The notes: generated by a model from the sequence alone, not told the origin. DNA of 10,177 bases from an uncultured Opitutales bacterium (GCA_937920335.1 CALGUT010000067.1:1-10177); one strand, 5' to 3'; counted from the first letter of the stretch, positions 1-6,184 are shown. Made by a program: numbers and translations.

Positions 1-267
1 AAAAAAGTTTGTGCCCGTTTGAGCATCGCTAAAGAAAAATGTTTCTAAGGTAAGCGACTCAAGACGCTAAACAACTCGGTCCGTCGCACTTTAAATTCTT
101 CTTAATATCGGTCATCCCAGCAGGGTGAGTAATGCCATCAACAATTAACTATGCAAAGATTCTACGTTTGACCCGTTTTTTGGCCTCGAGAATGTATCAT
201 TCGGTTAAATTTGAGGGGCGAGTCTGAATGAGTTTAACATAAAGCCGTTGATTCGAATCGATTAGTG
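1..267. other. Non-coding left edge, downstream of the first DUF6090 gene
   Basis: I see no supportable gene here. It lies 3' of the minus-strand gene that ends at 268. A 10-bp perfect palindrome, GATTCGAATC (250-259), sits just past that stop codon, but it has no T-tract and is too short to call a terminator. A minus-strand ATG at 24-26 opens a frame that runs off the window edge; only eight codons are visible, so it cannot be judged. Confidence 0.5.
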
Positions 268-1047
268 TTAGTTCTGCGCAGCCTTCAACGCAGCCAGCGC
301 ATCTTCCGCCCTTCTCCGCATGCTTCCATTGATACGAATTTCTCTCCGTTGTTGTTGATAAACGCTTTCAAGGGAGGCCAACAGGTCTTCATTTTCACGC
401 ATACGATTAAGGGTTTCGACCACTAGAGATTCATCAACCTCCATTTCCCTGATCTCTTCAATTATTCGTTGGGTAGCCACAGGGAATTGAATATCGGTAT
501 ATTGAAAATTGATTATTTTGTACGCATTTTCCAAAAACGTATGTGCCATCATCTTATTGGGCTCCACATTGAGTCCTCGTTCGTCATAGTAGCTGAAATA
601 CTCGAACAGTACGGATTTGGTTTCCCTATCCAGCAATCTTAGGTAACCAGTGGACCTTAATTCTTCAAACGTATCCTTACTGAGATAGACCGGAGATACT
701 CGTGCCACGGATACAATCGCGGCCAAAAACTCCCCTCGATTATCGAGCGCTACCTGAGTGTCCGAAACGGCATCTTTCAGGAGCTGCCCAAATCCTAACC
801 GCAGCTCCGCTAGTGCCGTCCGACTATCAATATTAATAATATCTCTCTCCAGATCTTCGATTAATCGATGGATGTATTCCTGTCCCAGCTTCGCCTCCGC
901 ACGCTCGATATTCCAATTGTTCACTTGGAGTGCAATCAAGATACCGACCACGACCAGGATGATCTCGCCGATCGCGTACCGAAAATACTTGGACGTTTTG
1001 CCTTCGTTGAGCAGGCCTTGGCGGATGGAGGAGAATATGCGGAGCAT
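268..1047 (-). CDS. DUF6090 family membrane-anchored protein (paralogue 1)
   Basis: A 259-residue protein of unknown function. Residues 1-23 are a basic amphipathic stretch (MLRIFSSIRQGLLNEGKTSK). Residues about 24-43 form one hydrophobic membrane helix (IILVVVGILIALQ), followed by NNWN, the hallmark junction of DUF6090 proteins. The remainder is charged, helix-rich and soluble-looking, with likely coiled coil at about 50-90. I expect a single-pass inner-membrane protein, but no catalytic motif is visible and I do not assign a function. The start is fixed by N-terminal similarity to the gene at 1086-1835. There is no Shine-Dalgarno; the leader is a C/T-rich heptamer repeat. The gene lies 38 bp downstream of its paralogue's stop codon, so the two may be co-transcribed. 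The family is known to me mainly from Bacteroidota and Opitutae, often in multiple copies per genome. Family call from recall, fairly sure. Confidence 0.82.
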   Translation of the reverse strand: MLRIFSSIRQGLLNEGKTSKYFRYAIGEIILVVVGILIALQVNNWNIERAEAKLGQEYIHRLIEDLERDIINIDSRTALAELRLGFGQLLKDAVSDTQVALDNRGEFLAAIVSVARVSPVYLSKDTFEELRSTGYLRLLDRETKSVLFEYFSYYDERGLNVEPNKMMAHTFLENAYKIINFQYTDIQFPVATQRIIEEIREMEVDESLVVETLNRMRENEDLLASLESVYQQQRREIRINGSMRRRAEDALAALKAAQN

Positions 1048-1053
1048 TAGTTA

Positions 1054-1080
1054 AAGGCTGAAGGTGATGGATGAAGGCTG
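1054..1080. repeat. Heptamer tandem repeat in the leader of DUF6090 paralogue 1
   Basis: On the plus strand this reads as AAGGCTG, AAGGTGA, a 6-base variant TGGATG, then AAGGCTG. It lies 7 bp upstream of the minus-strand start codon at 1047. The same heptamer array occurs before the DUF6090 remnant at 3254-3281, so it travels with this gene family's 5' end. Confidence 0.7.
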
Positions 1081-1085
1081 AATAG

Positions 1086-1835
1086 TTAGTTCAGGGATTC
1101 GAGCGTTTCCAGGACCTGAGTCATGATTTCTTTCATGTCTTTCATTCGCCCAAGTTTGATACCCACAAACCGTTCCATTTGCTCGTAGGTGGCATACACG
1201 TCTTTCCTCGCGATAAACTCACGATATTCGTCTTCGGTTATTCTAAACTGTTCATACCCGCTTTGCCTTTGCGGATATAAAATCTGGCGACTTCCCAGTT
1301 CTTTATGCAGTTCAACCTGCGACCCTGTCAAAAACACTTCATTGGTAAGGTCCGTAATCCGCTTCAATTGAGCGTCCGTTTGTCTAAGCTGAATGAAATA
1401 CTTATTCAGTTCCGTGCTTTCGATAAGTCCCAATGAGCCGGTTGAAACGGCGACTTCATATGAAGGAAGATTTAGCTCGAATCGAAACGGACGAGAACCC
1501 AGTTCAAGAAGGGCTCCCAACTCATTCACTGGGACCTGTGAACTATCACCTCTGGCAGATTTCAAAAAAGTGGCTAAGGATTCCTTCGATTCTTCCCCTC
1601 TTTTTATCATTTGCTGTACGAATCCCAAATTCTCCTGCATATCCGCCTTTAAATTTGCGATCAGCACAAGTCGTTGTTCCTCCCCCTTCCGTCTTTCATT
1701 CCAGTTGTTGATCTGTAAAGCGACCAGGATGCCGAGCACGACCAGTATGAATTCTCCCAGAGCGTATTTGAGATACTTGGACGTTTTGCCTTCGTTCACG
1801 AGGCCCTGGCGGATGGATCGGAAGAATTTGAACAT
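1086..1835 (-). CDS. DUF6090 family membrane-anchored protein (paralogue 2)
   Basis: A 249-residue paralogue of the neighbour at 268-1047. The N-terminus (MFKFFRSIRQGLVNEGKTSK) and the membrane helix (FILVVLGILVALQ, about residues 29-41) followed by NNWNERR match that gene closely. After about residue 50 the two proteins diverge strongly, though both keep a charged, alpha-helical character. KTSKY is encoded by the same 15 bases in both genes (985-999 and 1773-1787), synonymous positions included. A single-pass inner-membrane protein is likely; the function is unknown, and no enzyme motif is visible. The start is supported by alignment to the paralogue. There is no Shine-Dalgarno; the leader is again heptamer-periodic (1845-1865). 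It sits 77 bp downstream of the cytochrome gene's stop codon and on the same strand. Confidence 0.82.
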   Translation of the reverse strand: MFKFFRSIRQGLVNEGKTSKYLKYALGEFILVVLGILVALQINNWNERRKGEEQRLVLIANLKADMQENLGFVQQMIKRGEESKESLATFLKSARGDSSQVPVNELGALLELGSRPFRFELNLPSYEVAVSTGSLGLIESTELNKYFIQLRQTDAQLKRITDLTNEVFLTGSQVELHKELGSRQILYPQRQSGYEQFRITEDEYREFIARKDVYATYEQMERFVGIKLGRMKDMKEIMTQVLETLESLN

Positions 1836-1844
1836 GGGGTAATT

Positions 1845-1865
1845 AGAAGTTGGGAGATAGGAGAT
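1845..1865. repeat. Degenerate heptamer repeat in the leader of DUF6090 paralogue 2
   Basis: On the plus strand the heptads are AGAAGTT, GGGAGAT and AGGAGAT, 9-30 bp upstream of the minus-strand start codon. The sequence differs from the AAGGCTG array at the other two DUF6090 leaders but shares the 7-base period and the purine-rich plus strand. This is weaker than those arrays. Confidence 0.45.
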
Positions 1866-1912
1866 AAAATAAGAAGGGGGTTGTCATCATAGTTATTAGT
1901 TTTCACACAGAA

Positions 1913-3166
1913 CTATTTCTTAGCACGCTTAAACCGTCCTACATCCAAACCCGTCGTTACTTGAAATCCGGTCACTTCACCGGTTTTGTCGAATTCGAAA
2001 TGAAAGTAGCGATTCAAGTTTAGGGCGTGGAATGTCGTTTCGGAGGCGGCCATGATCGGGCTTGGCTTCAGCCAGTTAGCGGAAATCATCCACTGATCTT
2101 CAATTTTGCTTATGTCGAACTGACTCCTCCCTCCTAACTGAGTGTAGCTACCAGCAATATCCCAGGGGATAACATAACTGGAATCAAAGGACTCCAGCTG
2201 AGGAATGGGATTGATCTCTCCCAATCCGTGGCGCTGTCCGCAAACTTCGCAGAAGCTTGGTGAAACACGATTTAACACGGTATGGTTGATTGGATAGGTC
2301 GTTTTTAAGAAATGCAACATCGCCGCCAGATCTTCGTCCGTAGAGTTTTTGTAAGCCTGCCAGGGCATTTCCCCATCGAGCGTACCTCCTTTTCCAGTAC
2401 GAATAATGGAAGCGAAGGCCTCTGGCGTTAGTGATCCGACACCACTGTTGTGTGATGTGATGTTGCCCGAGAATACCGGAGACTCCGTATCCTCATGATA
2501 GATGTCTCCGCCGCCAAAATTTCCCGGTGAACGCGGTTGCTGGGTTGTATGACAGGAGCGGCAATCGGCCGCCTTGACCAGGTAAATTCCTCTTGTCAGC
2601 AGATCACTCATGTCAGGATGCGCCACAGGAGCTCCTATACGGATACGACGGGGGCCCCACGAATCTTTCTTGCTTTCCCCAATCCTGGTTCTAGGCACTT
2701 CATGCCGTACGGGGTTCAAGCTCCGTAGAAAGACCACAATCGATTTAAGATCTTCATCGGACAGGTATTGATACCCTGTGTAGGGCATAAATCGCGACAA
2801 CGCCCGGCCATCGTGACCCACTCCTTCTCGGATCGCGCGGGCCAGCATGTCATCCGTCCAAGTTCCAACTCCGCTTTCTTCATCCGGCGTTAGATTGGGT
2901 GAGGCTAATACAGTATCGCCGTTTTCAAAAATAACCTGTCCAGCTCCCTCTGTCCCTTTAACGATCGGCCAGCCCGGAAGCATCTTATCACGTTTCGAAT
3001 GGCAAAGAATACAGGCGAGTGGACCTTCCGCCAGATACGCTCCTCGTTCCAATCGTTCCGGTGTCACCTTGAAGACAGCATCGGTGAGTGGCCGGGCACC
3101 GGGTGCCAAGGAGGAACTCGAAGATTGAGCGATCGCAGACGGCGTTATGCAGCCGACTAAGAGCAT
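1913..3166 (-). CDS. Di-haem cytochrome c, exported or lipoprotein, electron carrier
   Basis: A 417-residue c-type cytochrome counted from the ATG at 3166. There are two haem-binding motifs, CILCH (residues 52-56) and CRSCH (202-206). Each is followed by the usual domain sequence: NLTPDEESGVGTW and a likely axial Met in RFMPY (about M127) in the first, and GEMPW (about M267) in the second. The layout resembles the cytochrome subunits of periplasmic sugar or alcohol dehydrogenases, so electron transfer outside the cytoplasm is inferred. No partner dehydrogenase subunit is next to it. A third cysteine pair, CEVCGQRH (306-313), lacks the CxxCH spacing, and the last 100 residues are unassigned. 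The annotated N-terminus (MLLVGC) is too short for a signal peptide, although LVGC would make a lipobox. The open frame continues upstream to a stop at 3284-3286 through a DUF6090-like 5' end, so the true start is uncertain. Confidence 0.85.
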   Translation of the reverse strand: MLLVGCITPSAIAQSSSSSLAPGARPLTDAVFKVTPERLERGAYLAEGPLACILCHSKRDKMLPGWPIVKGTEGAGQVIFENGDTVLASPNLTPDEESGVGTWTDDMLARAIREGVGHDGRALSRFMPYTGYQYLSDEDLKSIVVFLRSLNPVRHEVPRTRIGESKKDSWGPRRIRIGAPVAHPDMSDLLTRGIYLVKAADCRSCHTTQQPRSPGNFGGGDIYHEDTESPVFSGNITSHNSGVGSLTPEAFASIIRTGKGGTLDGEMPWQAYKNSTDEDLAAMLHFLKTTYPINHTVLNRVSPSFCEVCGQRHGLGEINPIPQLESFDSSYVIPWDIAGSYTQLGGRSQFDISKIEDQWMISANWLKPSPIMAASETTFHALNLNRYFHFEFDKTGEVTGFQVTTGLDVGRFKRAKK

Positions 3167-3171
3167 GATAA

Positions 3172-3247
3172 AAGCGTATATGAGATACTTGGACGTTTTA
3201 TTCTCTGCTGAGAGACCTTGGGGGATGGAGGAGAATATACGGAGGAT
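3172..3247 (-). pseudogene. DUF6090 5'-end remnant, in frame with the downstream cytochrome c
   Basis: Read on the minus strand, 3247 to 3173 encodes ILRIFSSIPQGLSAEN and then KTSKYLIYA. This aligns without gaps to residues 1-25 of the DUF6090 protein at 268-1047. The initiator position is ATC instead of ATG. Similarity stops near 3172, where the cytochrome sequence takes over in the same frame (YAFIMLLVGC). The 15 bases encoding KTSKY (3185-3199) are identical in all three copies. Non-coding homology continues upstream into the heptamer array. It is either a dead remnant or the 5' end of a chimeric gene whose anchor now serves as a signal peptide for the cytochrome. No ATG, GTG or TTG is available in frame between the stop at 3284-3286 and the ATG at 3166. 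Confidence 0.75.
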
Positions 3248-3253
3248 AAATCG

Positions 3254-3281
3254 AAGGCTAAAGGCGAAAGGATGAAGGCTG
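3254..3281. repeat. Heptamer tandem repeat, four units, upstream of the DUF6090 remnant
   Basis: Four contiguous heptads on the plus strand: AAGGCTA, AAGGCGA, AAGGATG, AAGGCTG. They correspond in position and sequence to the array at 1054-1080, which shows that the leader was carried along with the DUF6090 5' end. Confidence 0.8.
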
Positions 3282-3459
3282 AACTATATTATTAATGATC
3301 AAGAGATGCCTTTTGCCAAGTTTGCATGGTTTGTTTGGAGCCAGTCAATTACCTTGGTTCTTAATTCGTATCCGAAGCTAATTAGGAGGAGCGATATGGG
3401 GACGGTCCTAGCTGTTTTGTATACTCAACTCAAACGTCCGCCAACGTGTTGGTGCTGTC
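3282..3459. other. Intergenic stretch with a possible decayed gene tail
   Basis: No intact gene is visible. On the minus strand, a frame ending in TGA at 3299-3301 reads ELRTKVIDWLQTNHANLAKG and then IS before the stop. The composition looks protein-like, but I do not recognise the family, and the frame has no start codon and closes about 40 codons upstream. Given the other gene fragments on both sides, it may be the 3' end of a lost gene. Bases 3441-3452 (CCAACGTGTTGG) hold a short inverted repeat of unknown meaning. Confidence 0.25.
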
Positions 3460-3659
3460 GGCGGGGCAGAAAGGGTCATTCCAGGCGGGGCAGAAAGGGT
3501 CATTCCAGGCGGGGCAGAAAGGGTCATTCCATGATTCTTGAATTGCCTGAGAGGAGAAAAAAGGGTCAATCCATGATGTTGGTGTCGCGTTGCTTCTCGA
3601 AACTTGAATTGCCTGAGGACACAGGCCCTATGTTACATTGCAGAATCCGCAACAATTAG
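3396..3659 (+). CDS. Doubtful small ORF spanning the 24-bp repeats (87 codons)
   Basis: This frame starts at ATG 3396, six bases after AGGAGG (3384-3389), the only strong Shine-Dalgarno-like string in the window. It ends with TAG at 3657-3659. The product would be Arg/Lys-rich, with RGRKGHSR repeated three times because the 24-bp DNA repeat is a multiple of three. Its C-terminal part (MMLVSRC, LELPEDTG) lies inside the direct repeat shared with 5038-5228, where a similar reading occurs in a different context. No domain is recognisable, and the translated repeat can be explained by the DNA repeat alone. Since genuine genes here lack Shine-Dalgarno sequences, the AGGAGG is probably coincidental. 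Most likely not a gene. Confidence 0.12.
   Translation: MGTVLAVLYTQLKRPPTCWCCRRGRKGHSRRGRKGHSRRGRKGHSMILELPERRKKGQSMMLVSRCFSKLELPEDTGPMLHCRIRNN
3460..3531. repeat. Three perfect tandem copies of a 24-bp unit
   Basis: The units are 3460-3483, 3484-3507 and 3508-3531 and are identical. Each begins GGCGGGGCAGAAAGGG and ends TCATTCCA. A diverged half-unit, AAAGGGTCAATCCA, follows at 3560-3573. Between them and beyond lies CTTGAATTGCCTGAG (3537-3551 and 3603-3617). There is no spacer between units, so this is not a CRISPR array. The region is a composite repeat, possibly REP-like; I do not recognise the family. Confidence 0.9.
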
Positions 3660-3756
3660 GAAGTTTAACTAAGTAGTACTATGGAGTGAAGCAGACCTTA
3701 ATCGCTTTTTGTTGTCGTAGTAATTCAACACCTTCCGCGTATTGTTCTAGCGGCAG
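3570..3756. repeat. Direct repeat copy A, left of the sialidase gene
   Basis: Aligns along its length, with small indels, to 5038-5228. The first 50 or so bases (ATGTTGGTGTCGCGTTGC onward to the GGACACAGGC string) and the dehydrogenase-coding end (3679-3756) are the best conserved; the middle is looser. Together with copy B it brackets the sialidase gene in direct orientation. Copy A ends nine bases before the sialidase stop codon. Confidence 0.8.
3679..3756 (-). pseudogene. 3' fragment of an MDR alcohol dehydrogenase paralogue
   Basis: On the minus strand this encodes LPLEQ followed by YAEGVELLRQQKAIKVCFTP and a TAG stop. That matches the last 25 residues of the intact dehydrogenase at 5151-6116, with 23 of 25 identical. 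At the codon level, 12 of 25 codons differ silently, 2 change the amino acid (EQ versus AR) and 11 are identical. This pattern means the fragment came from a separately evolving, functional paralogue and was truncated only after diverging. It is not a fresh copy of the local gene. The rest of the paralogue is absent; similarity stops at 3756 and the sialidase reading frame begins at 3766. Confidence 0.88.
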
Positions 3757-3765
3757 GGCTCGCAA

Positions 3766-4941
3766 TCAATTGTCTATAGCGAGCAATGTTCCGGCGATGT
3801 GACGATTTTCGGATTCGTCGTGGAAGTAGTAGGTGACTAACACCTTGCCATCGGCGGTCATGGTCGCCCAGGGATATCCGAGGTCGCGGTTCCGCCCATC
3901 ATCCCGAATGATCATTTCTTCGGCCGCAGCGAAATCGGTGCACTCGGGATTCAGGATCCGCGCGCGGATGCCGAATGGTTTGTGACGATATCCGTAGACG
4001 AGCAGGACGTTACTGTCTGGCAGGCGCAAAGCGAAATGCGGGTGCCCTTGAAACGTCGAATCCTCCCAGGGCTGGAAACTCATGCCGCCGTCCGTTGAAC
4101 GCGCGATCACGGTGTGATCATCGTAATCCGCTGTGCGCATGAACGCGATCAGGTCGCCTCTCGGAGTTATGTAAAGGGACGTTTCGTTGAAAGAGGCACT
4201 ATCGTCCTCCGCAATCGGACACCGGTATTCCCAGGTCAAACCGCCATCGTCCGATGTCATCAGGTGCGTGCTTGTGAGGCGAGGTTTGAGGCGTGTCTGC
4301 GCGGCAACGGCCCAATAAAGCCGGCCGCTATCGCCCTGAACCATCGCGCCCCGGTTATATGCCGGAGTGGGGTCGCCGAAGACGTCGTGGGTGACACTGA
4401 CGGGTACCGGCGGCGGCTTGATGATGTCGCTCCATGTATGAGCCCCGTCTTCAGAACGAACCATATATCCGCCCATAAACGTGAAGTTACCGTGCTGCAG
4501 CGAATGGGGGAATTCGTCTTTTACCTGGTCGTCCACGCGCGCCCATCCGTAGCTGCTGCATAGGATCGACTGGTCGTTCAACTGAATCATGCAAGGATCC
4601 TGAGATCCTCCGAACGGATGCGCTAAAATGAGTTCCGGTGACTCCGTCCACGTCTCCCCGTTATCTGTTGAACGGACGAGCATGAGGTAGCTGTTTGTAT
4701 CCGTATGGTTGTTGCCACCTTCACCGAATACGCGCCTGTCCGGTGCACGACGAAACGCGACGATCAACTCGCCCGATTCACGCCGCACGACAGAGGGAAA
4801 TGCGGCATAGAATCGCTCGTCGCGATAAATTGTGAGATCCTTTTCTTTGGTCAGCACAGGCTTTTGTGCGGCGGAGGTAAAGGCTGTCCACAGCTGCACC
4901 ATTCCCAGTGCGAGGACGAAAAACTGTCGCGAAGATTTCAT
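3766..4941 (-). CDS. Exported sialidase / BNR-repeat glycoside hydrolase-like protein
   Basis: A 391-residue protein of the sialidase-like six-bladed propeller superfamily. Four Asp-box motifs are visible in order: STDNGETW, SEDGAHTW, SDDGGLTW and STDGGMSF. A Sec signal peptide (MKSSRQFFVLALGMVQLW, then AFTSAA before QK) covers about residues 1-25. This favours the ATG at 4941 over one 13 codons upstream at 4980, which would put MRSHLFCLFVGVH ahead of the signal. A weak GGGAG lies five bases before 4941. The likely role is removing terminal sugars from glycans outside the cytoplasm. True sialidase activity is not certain, because the catalytic Arg triad and Tyr cannot be placed by eye and many relatives act on other sugars or only bind. 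It lies between two direct repeats and is separated from the dehydrogenase gene upstream by about 210 bp, so it may not belong to that operon. Confidence 0.83.
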   Translation of the reverse strand: MKSSRQFFVLALGMVQLWTAFTSAAQKPVLTKEKDLTIYRDERFYAAFPSVVRRESGELIVAFRRAPDRRVFGEGGNNHTDTNSYLMLVRSTDNGETWTESPELILAHPFGGSQDPCMIQLNDQSILCSSYGWARVDDQVKDEFPHSLQHGNFTFMGGYMVRSEDGAHTWSDIIKPPPVPVSVTHDVFGDPTPAYNRGAMVQGDSGRLYWAVAAQTRLKPRLTSTHLMTSDDGGLTWEYRCPIAEDDSASFNETSLYITPRGDLIAFMRTADYDDHTVIARSTDGGMSFQPWEDSTFQGHPHFALRLPDSNVLLVYGYRHKPFGIRARILNPECTDFAAAEEMIIRDDGRNRDLGYPWATMTADGKVLVTYYFHDESENRHIAGTLLAIDN

Positions 4942-5037
4942 GTGGACTCCCACGAAGAGGCAAAAAAGGTGCGAACGCAAAACATTAACCTCGATCCTCT
5001 GCGGGTGTTCTGTTGCTTCTTCGGTCCTTCGGCTGCT

Positions 5038-5228
5038 TCCATAATGTTGGTGTCGCGTTGCTCAAAACTTGAATTGGCTAAGGACACAGGCTGGGAAGCC
5101 TTGCTACCTTGTGAAATCTGCAAGAAAGTAAGATGTTATACTAAGTGATCCTAGGGCGTGAAGCAGACCTTGATCGCCTTTTGCTGTCGGAGCAATTCAA
5201 CGCCTTCCGCATAGCGCGCCAAGGGTAG
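5038..5228. repeat. Direct repeat copy B, right of the sialidase gene
   Basis: Homologous to 3570-3756. It comprises about 110 bp of non-coding DNA 3' of the intact dehydrogenase plus its last 25 codons. CTTGAATTGGCTAAG (5068-5082) corresponds to CTTGAATTGCCTGAG in copy A. A short hairpin, AGGCT-TCCC-AGCCT on the minus strand (5088-5101), lies beyond the stop codon but has no T-tract, so it is not a convincing terminator. Confidence 0.8.
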
Positions 5229-6116
5229 AGTGGTGGTGATGAGTGGATCCAGGCGCAAGCGACCGGCGACTATATGAGCCAATGCGGTTTCTGCTGCGCC
5301 TTTGTTGTGTGCGCCATAACCTACGAGGTGCAATCCCCGACACCAGTGAGTAAATCCGAAGTCTACATTGTCTCGAAGGACACCGAAGAGGGCGACTACG
5401 TCCACGGTGCGGTGCATGAGATACTCGACCGATACTTTTAGGCCGGTGCAATCAACCGCGAGGTCAATGGCTTCGGGACTGAAACGATTGTGAGGGAATG
5501 CATTTTCATCGGTGGGATCCAGGGCGCGATCTGCTCCGAGAGACGTCGCGAGTTCTCGTCTGGATTCAACCGGATCAAAGGCAATGACTTCGGCCGCTCC
5601 GTAAGCCTTGGCTAATTGAATCGCCACGAGACCGGCTGGGCCGAGACCGCTAACCGCGAAGCGTGATCCTGCTATCGATTTAACGTTAGAGATTTGATCG
5701 AACGAAACCTGAACGCACATCGCGAGTTCGAGCGAAGCGATTTGTTCTGGAGTCAGGTTAGATGGTATTTCTAATAGATTTTCAATGTCTGCTACCACAT
5801 ACTCGGCGTAACACCCTTGAGTGGCACCAGCCTGATCCTGCCAAAGAGCGACTCGGTTTCCAATCATGAAGGGCTCGGCACCCGGACCCACCTCAACGAT
5901 TTCTCCCATGGCTTCGTGTCCGGGTTGTCCAGGTGTGTAGGGATACTCAACCGTTCCGCCGGGCACCATGGATATACCATCCATAATATGGAGATCCCAG
6001 TGTGGACAGGTTGCGATACCTTGGATTTTTAAGAGTACTTGACCGTTGCCAGGGGCGGGCACGGGTAAGTCTATAATCTCAGGTCGTCCTTTTTCTAAAT
6101 ACTGTAATACTTTCAT
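5151..6116 (-). CDS. Zn-type MDR alcohol dehydrogenase (GroES-like plus NAD(P)-binding)
   Basis: A cytoplasmic oxidoreductase of the medium-chain dehydrogenase/reductase superfamily, 321 residues from the ATG at 6116. The GroES-like N-terminal domain contains C37 (ATCPHWD, the catalytic zinc ligand position) and the GHE signature (PGHEAMG, H67/E68). The Rossmann motif GLGPAG (about 157-162) is followed by an acidic residue in FDP, which favours NAD. The structural-zinc four-cysteine loop of classic ADHs is absent, giving a shorter protein than the usual 340-350. The substrate is unknown; oxidation of a sugar or sugar alcohol is inferred from the neighbours. A GTG at 6140 in the same frame would add eight residues (MDSNPLNK), but the ATG at 6116 matches the family's typical N-terminus (MKVLQYLEKG). 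Neither has a Shine-Dalgarno. It is the third gene of the heparinase cluster. Confidence 0.87.
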   Translation of the reverse strand: MKVLQYLEKGRPEIIDLPVPAPGNGQVLLKIQGIATCPHWDLHIMDGISMVPGGTVEYPYTPGQPGHEAMGEIVEVGPGAEPFMIGNRVALWQDQAGATQGCYAEYVVADIENLLEIPSNLTPEQIASLELAMCVQVSFDQISNVKSIAGSRFAVSGLGPAGLVAIQLAKAYGAAEVIAFDPVESRRELATSLGADRALDPTDENAFPHNRFSPEAIDLAVDCTGLKVSVEYLMHRTVDVVALFGVLRDNVDFGFTHWCRGLHLVGYGAHNKGAAETALAHIVAGRLRLDPLITTTLPLARYAEGVELLRQQKAIKVCFTP

Positions 6117-6145
6117 TTTATTTAACGGGTTCGAGTCCACTTATT

Positions 6146-6163
6146 GAGCATTTCGAAATGCTC
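6146..6163. promoter_or_regulatory. Perfect 18-bp palindrome between the two dehydrogenase genes
   Basis: GAGCATTTCGAAATGCTC reads the same on both strands. It lies 22 bp after the upstream dehydrogenase's stop codon (6185) and 30 bp before the ATG of the next gene (6116). It could be an operator for a dimeric regulator, or an RNA hairpin with a 7-bp stem and TCGA loop that affects relative expression. No T-tract follows on the minus strand, so it is not a standard terminator. Confidence 0.5.
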
Positions 6164-6184
6164 TTTCCATGGAGGTGGGCGTAA

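Noticed and set aside
1..26. Start of a further minus-strand gene at the left edge
   Set aside because: Only eight codons are visible, with no Shine-Dalgarno, family match or paralogue support.
1393..1842. Plus-strand open frame of 149 codons opposite DUF6090 paralogue 2
   Set aside because: A shadow of the conserved minus-strand gene; the translated sequence is Ser/Arg-rich without a domain.
3460..3531. CRISPR array
   Set aside because: The 24-bp units abut one another with no unique spacers, and there are only three of them.
5088..5101. Rho-independent terminator after the dehydrogenase
   Set aside because: The stem is only five base pairs and no T-run follows on the minus strand.
4705..5148. 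Plus-strand open frame of 147 codons opposite the sialidase start
   Set aside because: It is antisense to a well-supported gene with a signal peptide and Asp boxes, it has no recognisable domain, and its tail only mirrors the direct repeat.
3570..5228. Composite transposon carrying the sialidase
   Set aside because: The flanking repeats encode dehydrogenase 3' ends, not transposase; there is no terminal inverted repeat or target-site duplication that I can see.
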